A stretch of 58,393 bases of DNA from an uncultured Eubacteriales bacterium (GCA_900315585.1 OMZP01000030.1:1-58393), one strand, 5' to 3'; positions 43,396-52,048 are shown, counted from the first letter of the stretch. Numbers and translations are program-made. The notes: generated by a model not told the origin, from the sequence alone.

Positions 43396-44181
43396 TTAAT
43401 CTTTCAGTATGTAGAACAGCTCATGATTTGTCTCGAAGCGCCCGGCGATTGCCCGTCCCTCGGGCACGTGGTCCTCCATCCACCGGGAATACTGGGCCGC
43501 CATGCCCACGTTGCGCCCGCCCAGGGTGCGGGTGGGGAAGGAGACGACGAGCCACGGGGCGTGGATCTGGTCCATCACGGACAGCGCCGCGCCGGTCTGC
43601 TGGCGCTCCAGCAGGGGCAGCAGCTTGAACAGCAGCGCCATGTCGAAGCGTTCCTTCGGGATCGAGCCGGGGCAGAGCAGATCGGCGCAGACGGCCTTCA
43701 CGGGGAGGCGATAGTTGTCCCCGAAGGCGTTCACCATGGCCACCGCCTGGCCGGAGATGTCCACGCTCAGGGCGCTCAGCCCTCTTGCGCCCAGGTAGAT
43801 AGGGTTGATGCCGCAGGCCAGGTCCAAAACCGACCGAGGTCGGCCTGCGACCGCGAAAATCTGCTCGTAGAGGGCGTCGGTGTCCGAAATCGGCAGGCGC
43901 TCCCGGGTGGAAGCGTGCCGGGACAGCATTTTTTCCAAACCGACGTCGGTTTGTTTGATGAACCATTCCTGCATGTCCCAGGCCAGGTGCCGGGCCTCGT
44001 CCGCCGTCATGAACGCGCCGGTGATGCCGTGCAGCGCCTCCCGGGCCGCCTTCTCGGCGTCTCTGGGCTTTTTGTACTTCCGCTGACACGCCTCCCACAC
44101 CCGGCGCACCGTGTCCGGGCACACGTCGCGGTAGTTCTTGGAGGTGAGGAGCTTGTCGAGGAGAGCGTCTTGTGCAGGCAT
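43396..44181 (-). CDS. ArmA/Rmt-family 16S rRNA (guanine1405-N7)-methyltransferase
   Basis: A 261-residue SAM-dependent methyltransferase of the FmrO/ArmA/Rmt family. HASTRER at residues 89-95 matches H-x-S-T-x-E-R of ArmA; the SAM motif LDLACGINP is at 119-127; L-F-K-L-L-P-L-L-E-R-Q-Q and SFPTRTLGGRN (214-224) match conserved blocks in order. Length equals ArmA (about 257). Known members methylate N7 of G1405 in 16S helix 44 and give high-level resistance to 4,6-disubstituted deoxystreptamine aminoglycosides. GC resembles the host, so it is not obviously recent. REP cores flank it on both sides. Confidence 0.92.
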   Translation of the reverse strand: MPAQDALLDKLLTSKNYRDVCPDTVRRVWEACQRKYKKPRDAEKAAREALHGITGAFMTADEARHLAWDMQEWFIKQTDVGLEKMLSRHASTRERLPISDTDALYEQIFAVAGRPRSVLDLACGINPIYLGARGLSALSVDISGQAVAMVNAFGDNYRLPVKAVCADLLCPGSIPKERFDMALLFKLLPLLERQQTGAALSVMDQIHAPWLVVSFPTRTLGGRNVGMAAQYSRWMEDHVPEGRAIAGRFETNHELFYILKD

Positions 44182-44238
44182 ACGCTTCTTCCTTTCAGGG
44201 GATTATACGCCAAATGAAAGCCTTTCCGTGATCGTGAC

Positions 44239-44314
44239 GCGCAGATCCTTCGCTTCGCTCAGGATGACAGGCTGTCGTGATGCTGTCATTCTGAGCGAAG
44301 CGAAGAATCTGTGC
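44239..44314. repeat. REP core E
   Basis: Palindrome starting GCGCAGATCCTTCGC and ending GCGAAGAATCTGTGC, just upstream of the 16S methyltransferase gene; TTTCCGTGA precedes it at 44223. Confidence 0.8.
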
Positions 44315-44355
44315 ATAACAATGCCAAACAGCCATTTGCAATGATGCGAAACCGA

Positions 44356-45438
44356 CTATTCCTCTCCCAACAATGCCATCAGCCTGCCGTAAAACCGCAG
44401 GTTGTGGGCGGTGGCGAGGCGCAGGGCGTAGGGGTCGTTCACCTTGAACAGGTGGTGCAGGTAGGCCCGGGAGTGGTTCTTACACAGGACGCAGTCGCAG
44501 GCGGGGTCCACCGGCCCGTCCTCCCGGCGGTGCTCCTCGTCCAGGATGTACAGGAATTTGTAGAACCTGCCGTCCTCCCGGCGCACGCCCTGGGGCGTGT
44601 CCATGCCGGGGAGCCAGGTGTACAGCCGCTGGTGGCGGGCCTCCCGGGTGGGAATCACGCAGTCGAAGAGGGTATAGCCGATCTTCGTCAGCGCGGCGAT
44701 CTCCTCCGGCCGGCCCAGCCCCATGGCGTATTTCACCTTGCCGTCGGGCATGGCGTCCGCGGCCATCTTGAGAATGTCCAGCCGGAAGTTGCCCTCCGCG
44801 TCCATGGGCCAGCCGCCGAAGCCGTAGCCGTCGAAGCCGATTGCCTCCAGCCGCCGCCCGCACTCCATGCGCAATTCCGGGTCGCTGCCGCCCTGGACAA
44901 TGCCGAATAGCTTCGGCTTCTTGTCCAGCTTCTTCGCCAGCTTGTCGAATTCCGCCCGGCAGCGTTCGCCCCACTTCACGGTCAGCTCCACGCTGCGGCG
45001 CTGCACGTCCATGGGGTCGTCCGGGTGGGTGCACATGTCCAGCGCCATCATGATGTCCGAGCCGTACTGGAACTGCACCTGGATGCACTTTTCCGGCGTG
45101 AAGGTCAGCTTCTCCTTGCCCCGGTCGGGCCGGAAGATGATCTCCTTGTCCCGGATCTCGCCGTATTCCGGGTTTTCCCGGATCAGCGAATAGAGCTGGA
45201 ACCCGCCGGAGTCGGTGAGGATCGCGCCGGAGTAGCCGGTGAAGCCGTGCAGCCCGCCGAGGCTCTTGATGAGCTTCGCGCCGGGCTTGGTCATCAGGTG
45301 ATAGCTGTTCATCTCGCAGCCGACGAGCCCCGCCGCGTCCACGTCCTCGAACGCGCCCGCGCGGATCGCGCCGTAGGTGGCGTCCGGGAAGAAGGCCGGC
45401 AGCTTTACCGCGCCGGAGGGGGTTTCAAGATAATGCAT
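44356..45438 (-). CDS. Divergent tRNA-guanine transglycosylase family protein
   Basis: A 360-residue TIM-barrel protein of the TGT family. LTDSGGFQLYSL, FDCVIPTR (nucleophile Asp) and the zinc site C-D-C-V-L-C-K-N-H-S-R-A-Y-L-H-H are kept. The usual base-pocket motif G-G-L-A-V-G-E reads GGWPMD, the N-A-R after PTR is E-A-R, and MNSYHLM replaces N-T-F-H-L. It may therefore use a different base or RNA than standard Tgt. The ATG at 45436-45438 fits the family start. Confidence 0.85.
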   Translation of the reverse strand: MHYLETPSGAVKLPAFFPDATYGAIRAGAFEDVDAAGLVGCEMNSYHLMTKPGAKLIKSLGGLHGFTGYSGAILTDSGGFQLYSLIRENPEYGEIRDKEIIFRPDRGKEKLTFTPEKCIQVQFQYGSDIMMALDMCTHPDDPMDVQRRSVELTVKWGERCRAEFDKLAKKLDKKPKLFGIVQGGSDPELRMECGRRLEAIGFDGYGFGGWPMDAEGNFRLDILKMAADAMPDGKVKYAMGLGRPEEIAALTKIGYTLFDCVIPTREARHQRLYTWLPGMDTPQGVRREDGRFYKFLYILDEEHRREDGPVDPACDCVLCKNHSRAYLHHLFKVNDPYALRLATAHNLRFYGRLMALLGEE

Positions 45439-45469
45439 CGAACACCTCTTGCTATGAGTTGGAGCTTGG

Positions 45470-45645
45470 GATGAGGAATGAGAATTATGAATGAGGAATG
45501 AGGAATGAGGAATTGCGGTGCAAATCCCTTCGGGATTTGTTGGATTGGGTTTTGTACTGACCATACGTCGGGACATAGAATCAATATCGGGAAATCCGCA
45601 GGGATTTCTACCGCCATTCCTAATTTCTCATTCCTAATTCCTCAT
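45470..45645. repeat. Heptad-arm inverted element (ATGAGGA arms)
   Basis: The left arm is built of ATGAGGA-type heptads, the right arm of their complement. Between them are hairpins AAATCCCTTCGGGATTT and AAATCCGCAGGGATTT and a TACCGCC motif. A relative lies at 51759-51874. Confidence 0.8.
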
Positions 45646-45646
45646 T

Positions 45647-46600
45647 TTATTTATAGTCCAACTTTTCGACGATTCGCAGGCTGGCGCTCCTCGACCTTGA
45701 ATTCTGCGCCAGCTCCGCCTCGGAGGCGGTGATGGGCTTGCGGGTGACGAGCTTGACCGTGGGCTTCTTCCCGCAGACGCACACGGGGAAGGACTTCGGG
45801 CAGGTGCAGGGGTCGGCGAGGCTTCGGAAGGTGTTCTTGACGATCCGATCCTCCAGGGAGTGGAACGTGATTACGCACAGCCGCCCGCCGGGGTTCAGCA
45901 GCCCGGCCAGCGCCCGCAGCGCCGGCTCCAGCGGGTCCAGCTCGTCGTTCACGGCGATGCGCAGGGCCTGGAAGGTGCGCCGGGCCGGGTGGCTGCCGTC
46001 CCCCTGGCGAAACTTCTTCGGGATGGCGGCGTCGATGATCTCCACCAGCTGGGACGTGGTCTCGATGGGAGCCGCCTTTCTTCGGTCGCAGATCACCCGG
46101 GCGATCTGCCGCGCCCACTTTTCCTCGCCGTAGTCCCGGAGCACGCGGTTCAGCTCGTCCTCGCTCCAGCCGTTCACCACCTCGCGGGCGCTGAGGGCCT
46201 GGCTCTGGTCCATGCGCATGTCCAGCCGCGCGTCGTCGTGGTAGGAAAAGCCCCGCTCCCGAATGTCCAGCTGGTGGCTGGACACGCCCAGGTCGATCAG
46301 GACCCCGTCCAGGCTGCCCACCCCGGCCTCCCGCAAAAGCGCCGGGGCGTCGTGGAAGTTGCCTCGCAGCACCTGAAACCGGGCGGGGGAGGGCACGGCG
46401 GAGAGCCGCGCCGTGGCGGCCTCGATGGCCTCCGCGTCCCGGTCGATGCCCACGAGCAGCCCGCCCTCGCCCAGGCGCTGCAATATCTCGCTGGAATGGC
46501 CCGCGCCGCCCAGGGTGCAGTCCAGATAGACCCCGGTCGGTTTTAGGTTCAGCCCGTCCAGACACTCGTTCAGCAGGACGGGCAGATGATGGAAAGACAT
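45647..46600 (-). CDS. rsmH: 16S rRNA (cytosine1402-N4)-methyltransferase
   Basis: A 317-residue SAM enzyme (formerly MraW) that N4-methylates C1402. MSFHHLPVLLNECLDGL, LDCTLGGAGHS, LIDLGVSSHQLD and VITFHSLEDRIVK are diagnostic. It normally heads the dcw cell-wall cluster after mraZ and before ftsL; here neither is adjacent, so it has been separated. GAGGTGGAACC precedes the ATG. Confidence 0.96.
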   Translation of the reverse strand: MSFHHLPVLLNECLDGLNLKPTGVYLDCTLGGAGHSSEILQRLGEGGLLVGIDRDAEAIEAATARLSAVPSPARFQVLRGNFHDAPALLREAGVGSLDGVLIDLGVSSHQLDIRERGFSYHDDARLDMRMDQSQALSAREVVNGWSEDELNRVLRDYGEEKWARQIARVICDRRKAAPIETTSQLVEIIDAAIPKKFRQGDGSHPARRTFQALRIAVNDELDPLEPALRALAGLLNPGGRLCVITFHSLEDRIVKNTFRSLADPCTCPKSFPVCVCGKKPTVKLVTRKPITASEAELAQNSRSRSASLRIVEKLDYK

Positions 46601-46635
46601 GGTTCCACCTCGCAACGAATGGTTCGTGATGGACA

Positions 46636-46760
46636 AGGGAACAGGGAATAGGGAACAGGGAACAGGAGATGCGGCTGCCGCCATTTCTCTTATGAGCCTC
46701 GGAATAAAATGGCGCGGTAGCCACTATTCCTGTTCCCTCATCCCTGTTCCCTGTTCCCTG
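46636..46760. repeat. Heptad-arm inverted element (GGGAACA arms)
   Basis: Left arm: GGGAACA/GGGAATA heptads; right arm: their complement TGTTCCC. The core has GCGGCTGCCGCCA and ATGGCGCGGTAGCC facing each other. Confidence 0.8.
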
Positions 46761-46781
46761 ATCCATTGACATGTCAATGGA

Positions 46782-47792
46782 TCAAATCTTCCACGGCGCG
46801 ATGCCCAGCTTCTTGCGCACCTTGAGCATCGTCCGGTGGGCGATGGCGGAGGCGCGGTCGCGGCCGGAATCCATCACCTGCTGCAGGTACGCCTTGTCGG
46901 CGCTGATGCGGTCATACTCGCTCTGGATGGGCTCCAGCGTCCCGATCACGGCGTCGGCCACGGCGTCCTTGAACTTGCCGTAGCCCTGGCCGTCGTAGGC
47001 GGCGGTGATGTCATCCATGCTCTGGCCGGTGAGGGCGGAGAGGATGCTCATCAAATTGGCCACGCCGGGATGCCCCTCCGGGTCAAATGCCACGCGGTTG
47101 TCGCAGTCGGTCACGGCGCGGCGGATCTTCTTGCGGATCACGTCGGGCTTGTCCAGGATGGCGATGTAGGTGTCCTCCGGGTCGCTCTTGCTCATCTTCC
47201 GCGTGGGCTCCTGAAGGCTCATCACCCGCGCGCCCACCTTCGGGAAATAGCCCTCGGGGATGGTGAACACGTCGCCGTAGACGCCGTTGAAGCGTTCGGC
47301 GATGTCCCGGCAGATCTCCAGGTGCTGCTTCTGGTCCGCGCCGATGGGCACCAGGTCCGTCTGGTACAGCAGGATGTCCGAGGCCATCAGCACCGGATAG
47401 GTGAACAGGCCGCAGTTGATGTTGTCGGCGTGCTTGGCGGATTTGTCCTTGAACTGGGTCATGCGGCTCATCTCGCCCATGTAGGTGAAGCAGTTCAGGA
47501 TCCAGCCCAGCTCCGCGTGGGCGGCCACCTGGCTCTGGAAGTAGATGATGTTCTTCTCCGGGTCCAGGCCGCTGGCCAGGAACAGGCTCATCGTGCGCAG
47601 GCAGGCCTTGCGCAGCTCCGCCGGGTTCTGGCGCACCGTCAGGGCGTGCAGGTCCACGATGGAGTACAGGCAGTCGTACTCGTCCTGCAGCAGGCTGAAA
47701 TTGCGCAGCGCGCCGATGTAGTTGCCCAGCGTCAGGTTGCCCGTGGGCTGGATGCCGGAAAAGATGCGTTTCTTTTGAATCTGCTGTTCCAT
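46782..47792 (-). CDS. trpS: Tryptophanyl-tRNA synthetase
   Basis: A 336-residue class I synthetase. The HIGH-type motif is PTGNLTLGNYIGAL near residue 16 and the KMSKS loop is KMSKSDPED near residue 196, with D-L-H-A-L-T between. It forms a homodimer that charges tRNA-Trp. No T-box is seen; a consensus promoter lies just upstream. Confidence 0.96.
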   Translation of the reverse strand: MEQQIQKKRIFSGIQPTGNLTLGNYIGALRNFSLLQDEYDCLYSIVDLHALTVRQNPAELRKACLRTMSLFLASGLDPEKNIIYFQSQVAAHAELGWILNCFTYMGEMSRMTQFKDKSAKHADNINCGLFTYPVLMASDILLYQTDLVPIGADQKQHLEICRDIAERFNGVYGDVFTIPEGYFPKVGARVMSLQEPTRKMSKSDPEDTYIAILDKPDVIRKKIRRAVTDCDNRVAFDPEGHPGVANLMSILSALTGQSMDDITAAYDGQGYGKFKDAVADAVIGTLEPIQSEYDRISADKAYLQQVMDSGRDRASAIAHRTMLKVRKKLGIAPWKI

Positions 47793-47836
47793 GGGTTGAT
47801 CCTCCGATGCTCAATAGACATTATTAACTATTCAAA

Positions 47837-47865
47837 TTATAACACGGTTGGCGGGGCGCGTCAAT
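47837..47865 (-). promoter_or_regulatory. Promoter of trpS
   Basis: On the minus strand TTGACG and TATAAT are spaced by 17 bases, about 45 bases before the trpS start. Confidence 0.8.
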
Positions 47866-47877
47866 GAAATATGCGCC

Positions 47878-49668
47878 TCACCGGCCGCCGCGCTCGGCCT
47901 CTATCCGCTCCGCCAGGTCGTTCAGGTACACCCATCGCTCCGTCTTGTGCTCCAGCTCCGCCTCCAGCGCCTGCTTTTGTTCGGCGAGGGCCTGGAGCTT
48001 CACGTAATCGCTGACGTTCGCGGCGATCTCGCCCTCGCAGGCAGCCAGCCGGGCTTCCAGATCCGCAATGTCCCGGTCGATGGTGTCAAACTCCCGCTGC
48101 TCCTTGAAGGAGAATTTCAGCTTCTGGGGCCGGTTCTGCACCTTGGCGGCGGTCTCCGCCTTCTTAGGCGCGGGGGCGGCCTTCTCCTCGGATTTGCGCT
48201 TTCTCAGGTAGTCCCCGTGGTTGCCCTCGTAGCGGGTCACGACGCCGTTCGCGCCCACCTCGAAGATGCTCCCGGCGGTCTTGTCCAGGAAGTATCGGTC
48301 ATGGCTGACGGCGATCACCGCGCCGGGGAAGGCGTCCAGGTAGTCCTCCAGGATGGTCAGCGTCTCGATGTCCAGGTCGTTGGTGGGCTCGTCCAGCAGC
48401 AGGATGTTCGGCGCGGCCATCAGTATGCCCAGCAGGTACAGCCTGCGCCGTTCGCCGCCGGAGAGCCGCCCGATCTCGGAGTACTGCAATTCCGGCGTGA
48501 ACAGGAACCGCTCCAGCATCTGCGCGGCGGAGAACCGGCCCTCGTCGGTGCGGACCTCAGAGGCGATCTCGTGGATGTAGTCCCAGGGGCGCTGCTTCGG
48601 ATCCAGCTCCCGCCCCTCCTGGGTGAAGTAGCCCAGCTTCACGGTGCCGCCGAAGTCCACCGTGCCGGAATCCGGGGGCAGGACCCCGGCGATCAGGTTC
48701 AAAAGCGTGGTCTTGCCCGCGCCGTTGGGCCCGACGATGCCGATGCGGTCGTCCCGGAGCACGGTGTAGGAGAAGTCGGAGATGACGGCCCTGCCGCCGT
48801 AGGACTTCGAGACGTGGCTCAGCTCGATGGTCTTGCGCCCCAGCCGGGACGCGGCGGTGGCCACGGCCACGCTGCCCTCCGCCTCCGGGCCGGACTGGGC
48901 CTTTAGCGCCTCGTAGCGGGCGATGCGCTCGGTGGACTTGGTACTCCGGGCGCGGCAGCCCCGCATGATCCACTCCCGCTCCTTCTTCAAAAGCTGCTGG
49001 CGCTTGCGCTCGCTGGCGGCGGCCATCTCCAGCCGCTGGGCCTTCAGCTCCAGATAGCCGGAATACTTCGCCTCGTACTGGTACAGCGCGCCGTGGCTGA
49101 GCTCGGCGATGCGGTTGGTCACCCGGTCCAGGAAGTAGCGGTCGTGGGTCACCATCACCAGCGCCCCGGTGAACCGCTGCAGCCGCTGCTCCAGCCAGGC
49201 CACCATGTCGCCGTCCAGGTGGTTCGTGGGCTCGTCCAGCACCAGGATGTCCGCCGGATGGACGAACACCGTGGCCAGGGCCACCCGCTTGCGCTGGCCG
49301 CCGGAGAGCTGGCCGATCCTCTGGTCGAAGTCGGTGATGCCCAGCTTGGTGAGGATGGTGCGCGCCTCGTATTCGTTCAGGGCGCGGAACTGGGCCGGGA
49401 AGTCGTGGAACACCTGCTCCAGCACCGTGTTGCCGTCGTCCATGGCGGGGGTCTGGGGCAGGTAGGCCAGCTGCACGTTGGGGTCGCGGGCCACGCGCCC
49501 GGAATCCGGCGATTCCACCCCGGCCAGAACCTTGAGCAGGGTGCTCTTGCCCGTGCCGTTCACGCCGATCAGGCCCACGCGGTCGCCCGCGTTCAGGTAC
49601 AGCGTCACGTCCTCCAGCAGCGTCTTGCCGCCGTAGTCCTTGGCGAGATGTTCAGCAGACAGGAGCAT
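47878..49668 (-). CDS. ABC-F family ATPase, Uup-like
   Basis: A 596-residue soluble protein with two ABC domains (Walker A GVNGTGKST and GPNGAGKTT; signatures LSGGQRKRV and LSGGERRRL; Walker B ILVLDEPTNHLD and ILLLDEPTNDLD) joined by a charged linker, and a C-terminal coiled coil as in Uup. ABC-F proteins act on ribosomes; some protect against antibiotics. The ATG at 49668 has GGAGG 10 bases upstream; a TTG at 49677 is too close to it. Confidence 0.92.
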   Translation of the reverse strand: MLLSAEHLAKDYGGKTLLEDVTLYLNAGDRVGLIGVNGTGKSTLLKVLAGVESPDSGRVARDPNVQLAYLPQTPAMDDGNTVLEQVFHDFPAQFRALNEYEARTILTKLGITDFDQRIGQLSGGQRKRVALATVFVHPADILVLDEPTNHLDGDMVAWLEQRLQRFTGALVMVTHDRYFLDRVTNRIAELSHGALYQYEAKYSGYLELKAQRLEMAAASERKRQQLLKKEREWIMRGCRARSTKSTERIARYEALKAQSGPEAEGSVAVATAASRLGRKTIELSHVSKSYGGRAVISDFSYTVLRDDRIGIVGPNGAGKTTLLNLIAGVLPPDSGTVDFGGTVKLGYFTQEGRELDPKQRPWDYIHEIASEVRTDEGRFSAAQMLERFLFTPELQYSEIGRLSGGERRRLYLLGILMAAPNILLLDEPTNDLDIETLTILEDYLDAFPGAVIAVSHDRYFLDKTAGSIFEVGANGVVTRYEGNHGDYLRKRKSEEKAAPAPKKAETAAKVQNRPQKLKFSFKEQREFDTIDRDIADLEARLAACEGEIAANVSDYVKLQALAEQKQALEAELEHKTERWVYLNDLAERIEAERGGR

Positions 49669-49689
49669 ATCCGACAAACCTCCGTATCC

Positions 49690-50817
49690 TCAATCCAGCT
49701 TCTTCACGAAGCAGCGCCTGCGCTTGTGCTGCTCGGTCTTGAAGAAGTTCCACTGGTTCTGCACCTTGTGGTTGGTCTCCAGCTGGGGCCCGGTCTCGGC
49801 TTTGGTGATGCCCATCTTGTGGCAGCCCTTGAGCACGTGGTTCATCAGGACGGCGTTCACGGCCTTGTTCTGGTATTCCGGAGCCACGGCCACCAGGAAA
49901 AGATCCAGCGTGTCGTTCACCTTCAGCGCCCGAAGCACCCCGATCCATCCCAGGGGGAACAGCCTGCCGCGGCTCTTCTGCAGGGCCTTGGCCATGCTGG
50001 GCGCGGACACGCCGAAGCCCACCAGCTCGTCGTGCTCGTCCAGCACGAAGCAGGCCAGCTCCGGGTTGATGAGGGGGATGAACTTCCTGGCGTAGCGGCT
50101 GATCTGCTTCTCGTCCAGGGGCACGGTGCCGTAAAGGCCGGAATAGGCGGTGTTCACCAGTCGGAAGAACTTCTCGACCAGCGGTTGATAGTCCCGCCGG
50201 GATCTGGTCTCGGCGAGGTGCAGGTTGGAAAAACGCATCACCCGCTCCGCCAGCTTGTCCAGGCGGGTCACGGTGCGCTCGTCATAGGGCACGTCGATCA
50301 GCATCTCCACCCAGTCCACGTCCTTCACGTAGCCCAGCCGGGTCAGGTGGTCGATGTAATAGGGGTGGTTGTAGTAGGTGATGAACATGCCCATGCGGTC
50401 GAAGCCCTCCACCAGCATGCCCTCCCGGTCCAGGTCGGTGAAGCCCAGCGGGCCGTGCACCTCGTCGCAGCCCTTCTCCCGGGCGAAGGCCTCAACGGTG
50501 CCAAAAAGCGCCGAGGACACCTCGAAATCGTCGATGAAGTCCACCTGGGTGAAGCGCATGCGGTTCAGGCCCCACTTCTCGTTGGCTCGCTTGCTCAGGA
50601 TCGCGCCGATGCGGCCCACGACCTTCCCGTCCCGAAGCGCCAGCCAGCACTTCGCCTCGCAATAGGCAAAGGCCGGGTTCTTCTTCGGGTTCCAGTCGCT
50701 CAGATCGTCGCCGATCATGGCCGGCACGTACTGGGGCACGCCCTTGTAGAGCACGTTCGGGTAGTTCACGAATTTGCGGAGCTCCGAGCGGCTGTGCACT
50801 TCTCTGATTTCGATCAT
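49690..50817 (-). CDS. GNAT-like acetyltransferase family protein
   Basis: A 375-residue protein with GNAT-like features: an N-terminal half with C-W-L-A-L-R-D-G-K-V-V-G-R-I-G-A and a second half with D-L-F-L-V-A-V-A-P-E-Y-Q-N-K-A-V-N-A-V-L-M and a terminal N-Q-W-N-F-F-K-T-E. It may contain two GNAT folds. Substrate unknown. The ATG at 50815-50817 follows GGAGGCG. It is 21 bases from the ABC-F gene on the same strand. Confidence 0.75.
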   Translation of the reverse strand: MIEIREVHSRSELRKFVNYPNVLYKGVPQYVPAMIGDDLSDWNPKKNPAFAYCEAKCWLALRDGKVVGRIGAILSKRANEKWGLNRMRFTQVDFIDDFEVSSALFGTVEAFAREKGCDEVHGPLGFTDLDREGMLVEGFDRMGMFITYYNHPYYIDHLTRLGYVKDVDWVEMLIDVPYDERTVTRLDKLAERVMRFSNLHLAETRSRRDYQPLVEKFFRLVNTAYSGLYGTVPLDEKQISRYARKFIPLINPELACFVLDEHDELVGFGVSAPSMAKALQKSRGRLFPLGWIGVLRALKVNDTLDLFLVAVAPEYQNKAVNAVLMNHVLKGCHKMGITKAETGPQLETNHKVQNQWNFFKTEQHKRRRCFVKKLD

Positions 50818-50910
50818 GGAAATCGCCTCCGGATGGTTTTCACCTGAATCAGTATAGCATAAACGGAGGGAATGTGCAACGAGGGGAGGGGGAGAGTCAC
50901 GCGATAAAAA

Positions 50911-51005
50911 AGCTTCCCCACCGCAGTGGGGAAGTGGCGCGGCAGCGCCGATGGGGCGCCCCACCGTCTGCTTCGCAGCCACCTCCCCATTGCGATGGGG
51001 AGGCT
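50911..51005. repeat. Mosaic CCCC/GGGG hairpin element
   Basis: CTTCCCCAC-CGCA-GTGGGGAAG (50913-50934) and CCTCCCCAT-TGCG-ATGGGGAGG (50982-51003) flank GTCTGCTTCGCAGCC. A relative with the same TCTGCTTCGCAG centre is at 57891-57987. Confidence 0.75.
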
Positions 51006-51034
51006 TGATTGGTGTTGGGAAGGCTCAACCGGAC

Positions 51035-51730
51035 CTATTTGTTCCGGCTGTCGTTCAGGATGCTGACGATGCGGATGAACAGGTTGATGATGTCCAGGTA
51101 CAGCGAGGCGGACAGGTCGATGGCGTTGTCCACCGTCCTCGCGCAGGTGTTGGCCCGGGCCCAGTCGTAGCCGATGTACAGCGAGAAGATGCCCGCGCCG
51201 ATCCACTCGTAGACCCGGTAGCCACGGCCCCGGAACAGCAGCGCGCAGATCAAACTGCCCACGATGGTGAACAGCAGCGAGAAGAACAGCACCCGGCCCA
51301 GCTTCAGGAAGAAGCCCGGCCAAAGGGTGCCCGCGATCATGAACGAAAGCGACACGATGGCCGTGATCAGCACGGCTTCCTTGATGACGCTGGTGGGAAC
51401 GCCCCTCAGGCACAGGCACAGCACCATGCCGATGGGTGCGGCGATGAGCGTGTAGCCCAGGAAGCTGACCAGCGCGCCGCCCTTGGACACCATCAGGTTG
51501 CCCACCAGCACCAGCGCAAAGTAGGCGATGAGGAAGATGATGGGGTTCATGTTGGAGACCAGCTGCACCACCTTGTCGCCGAAGAGCGCCACGGTGGCGA
51601 AGTTCAGCAGGAAGCCCCAGAGCAGCATCGCGCCGATGATCAGGTTGAACGCCCGCTCGGAGATTTCCACCTCGCCCTCGCGCAGGTATTGCCGCTCGGC
51701 CAGGATCATCTGGGAATTGCCAAGAGCCAT
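51035..51730 (-). CDS. Bax inhibitor-1 family membrane protein
   Basis: A 231-residue protein with seven membrane helices of the BI-1/YccA/YbhL (TMBIM) family. The final helices with Y-E-W-I-G-A-G-I-F-S-L-Y-I-G-Y-D-W-A-R and L-Y-L-D-I-I-N-L-F-I-R-I are typical, including the paired Asp residues of the calcium-leak pore. In bacteria some bind FtsH. GGAGGTCAT precedes the ATG. Confidence 0.9.
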   Translation of the reverse strand: MALGNSQMILAERQYLREGEVEISERAFNLIIGAMLLWGFLLNFATVALFGDKVVQLVSNMNPIIFLIAYFALVLVGNLMVSKGGALVSFLGYTLIAAPIGMVLCLCLRGVPTSVIKEAVLITAIVSLSFMIAGTLWPGFFLKLGRVLFFSLLFTIVGSLICALLFRGRGYRVYEWIGAGIFSLYIGYDWARANTCARTVDNAIDLSASLYLDIINLFIRIVSILNDSRNK

Positions 51731-51758
51731 GATATGACCTCCTTTGATTCAATCGTCC

Positions 51759-51874
51759 ATTAGGAATGAGGAATTAGGAATGAGGAATTAATGAGGAAAT
51801 CCTTTCGGATTTCTTCAAATCAAACAAATCCGTCAGGATTTGTACCGCCATTCCTCATTTCACATTCCTCATTG
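51759..51874. repeat. Heptad-arm inverted element (ATTAGGA/ATGAGGA arms)
   Basis: Heptad arms ATTAGGA-ATGAGGA and their complement flank AAATCCTTTCGGATTT and AAATCCGTCAGGATTT with GTACCGCC. It resembles 45470-45645. This and a short AT-rich stretch fill the gap 51731-52048; no gene is seen there. Confidence 0.8.
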
Positions 51875-52048
51875 AAAAACGGCTTTCCAATATTTTAACC
51901 AACGAATCCCGATCTGTCAACCACTCCGCACACTCCGAACGCCGCCGGCATACTGTTAAATATAGCGCCTTTTTGTAAATAAGGCAGAAATATGTGCGGG
52001 TTTGTGGTATAATAATCTTTAATCACAGTAATCTGGAGGCGAAGGCCG

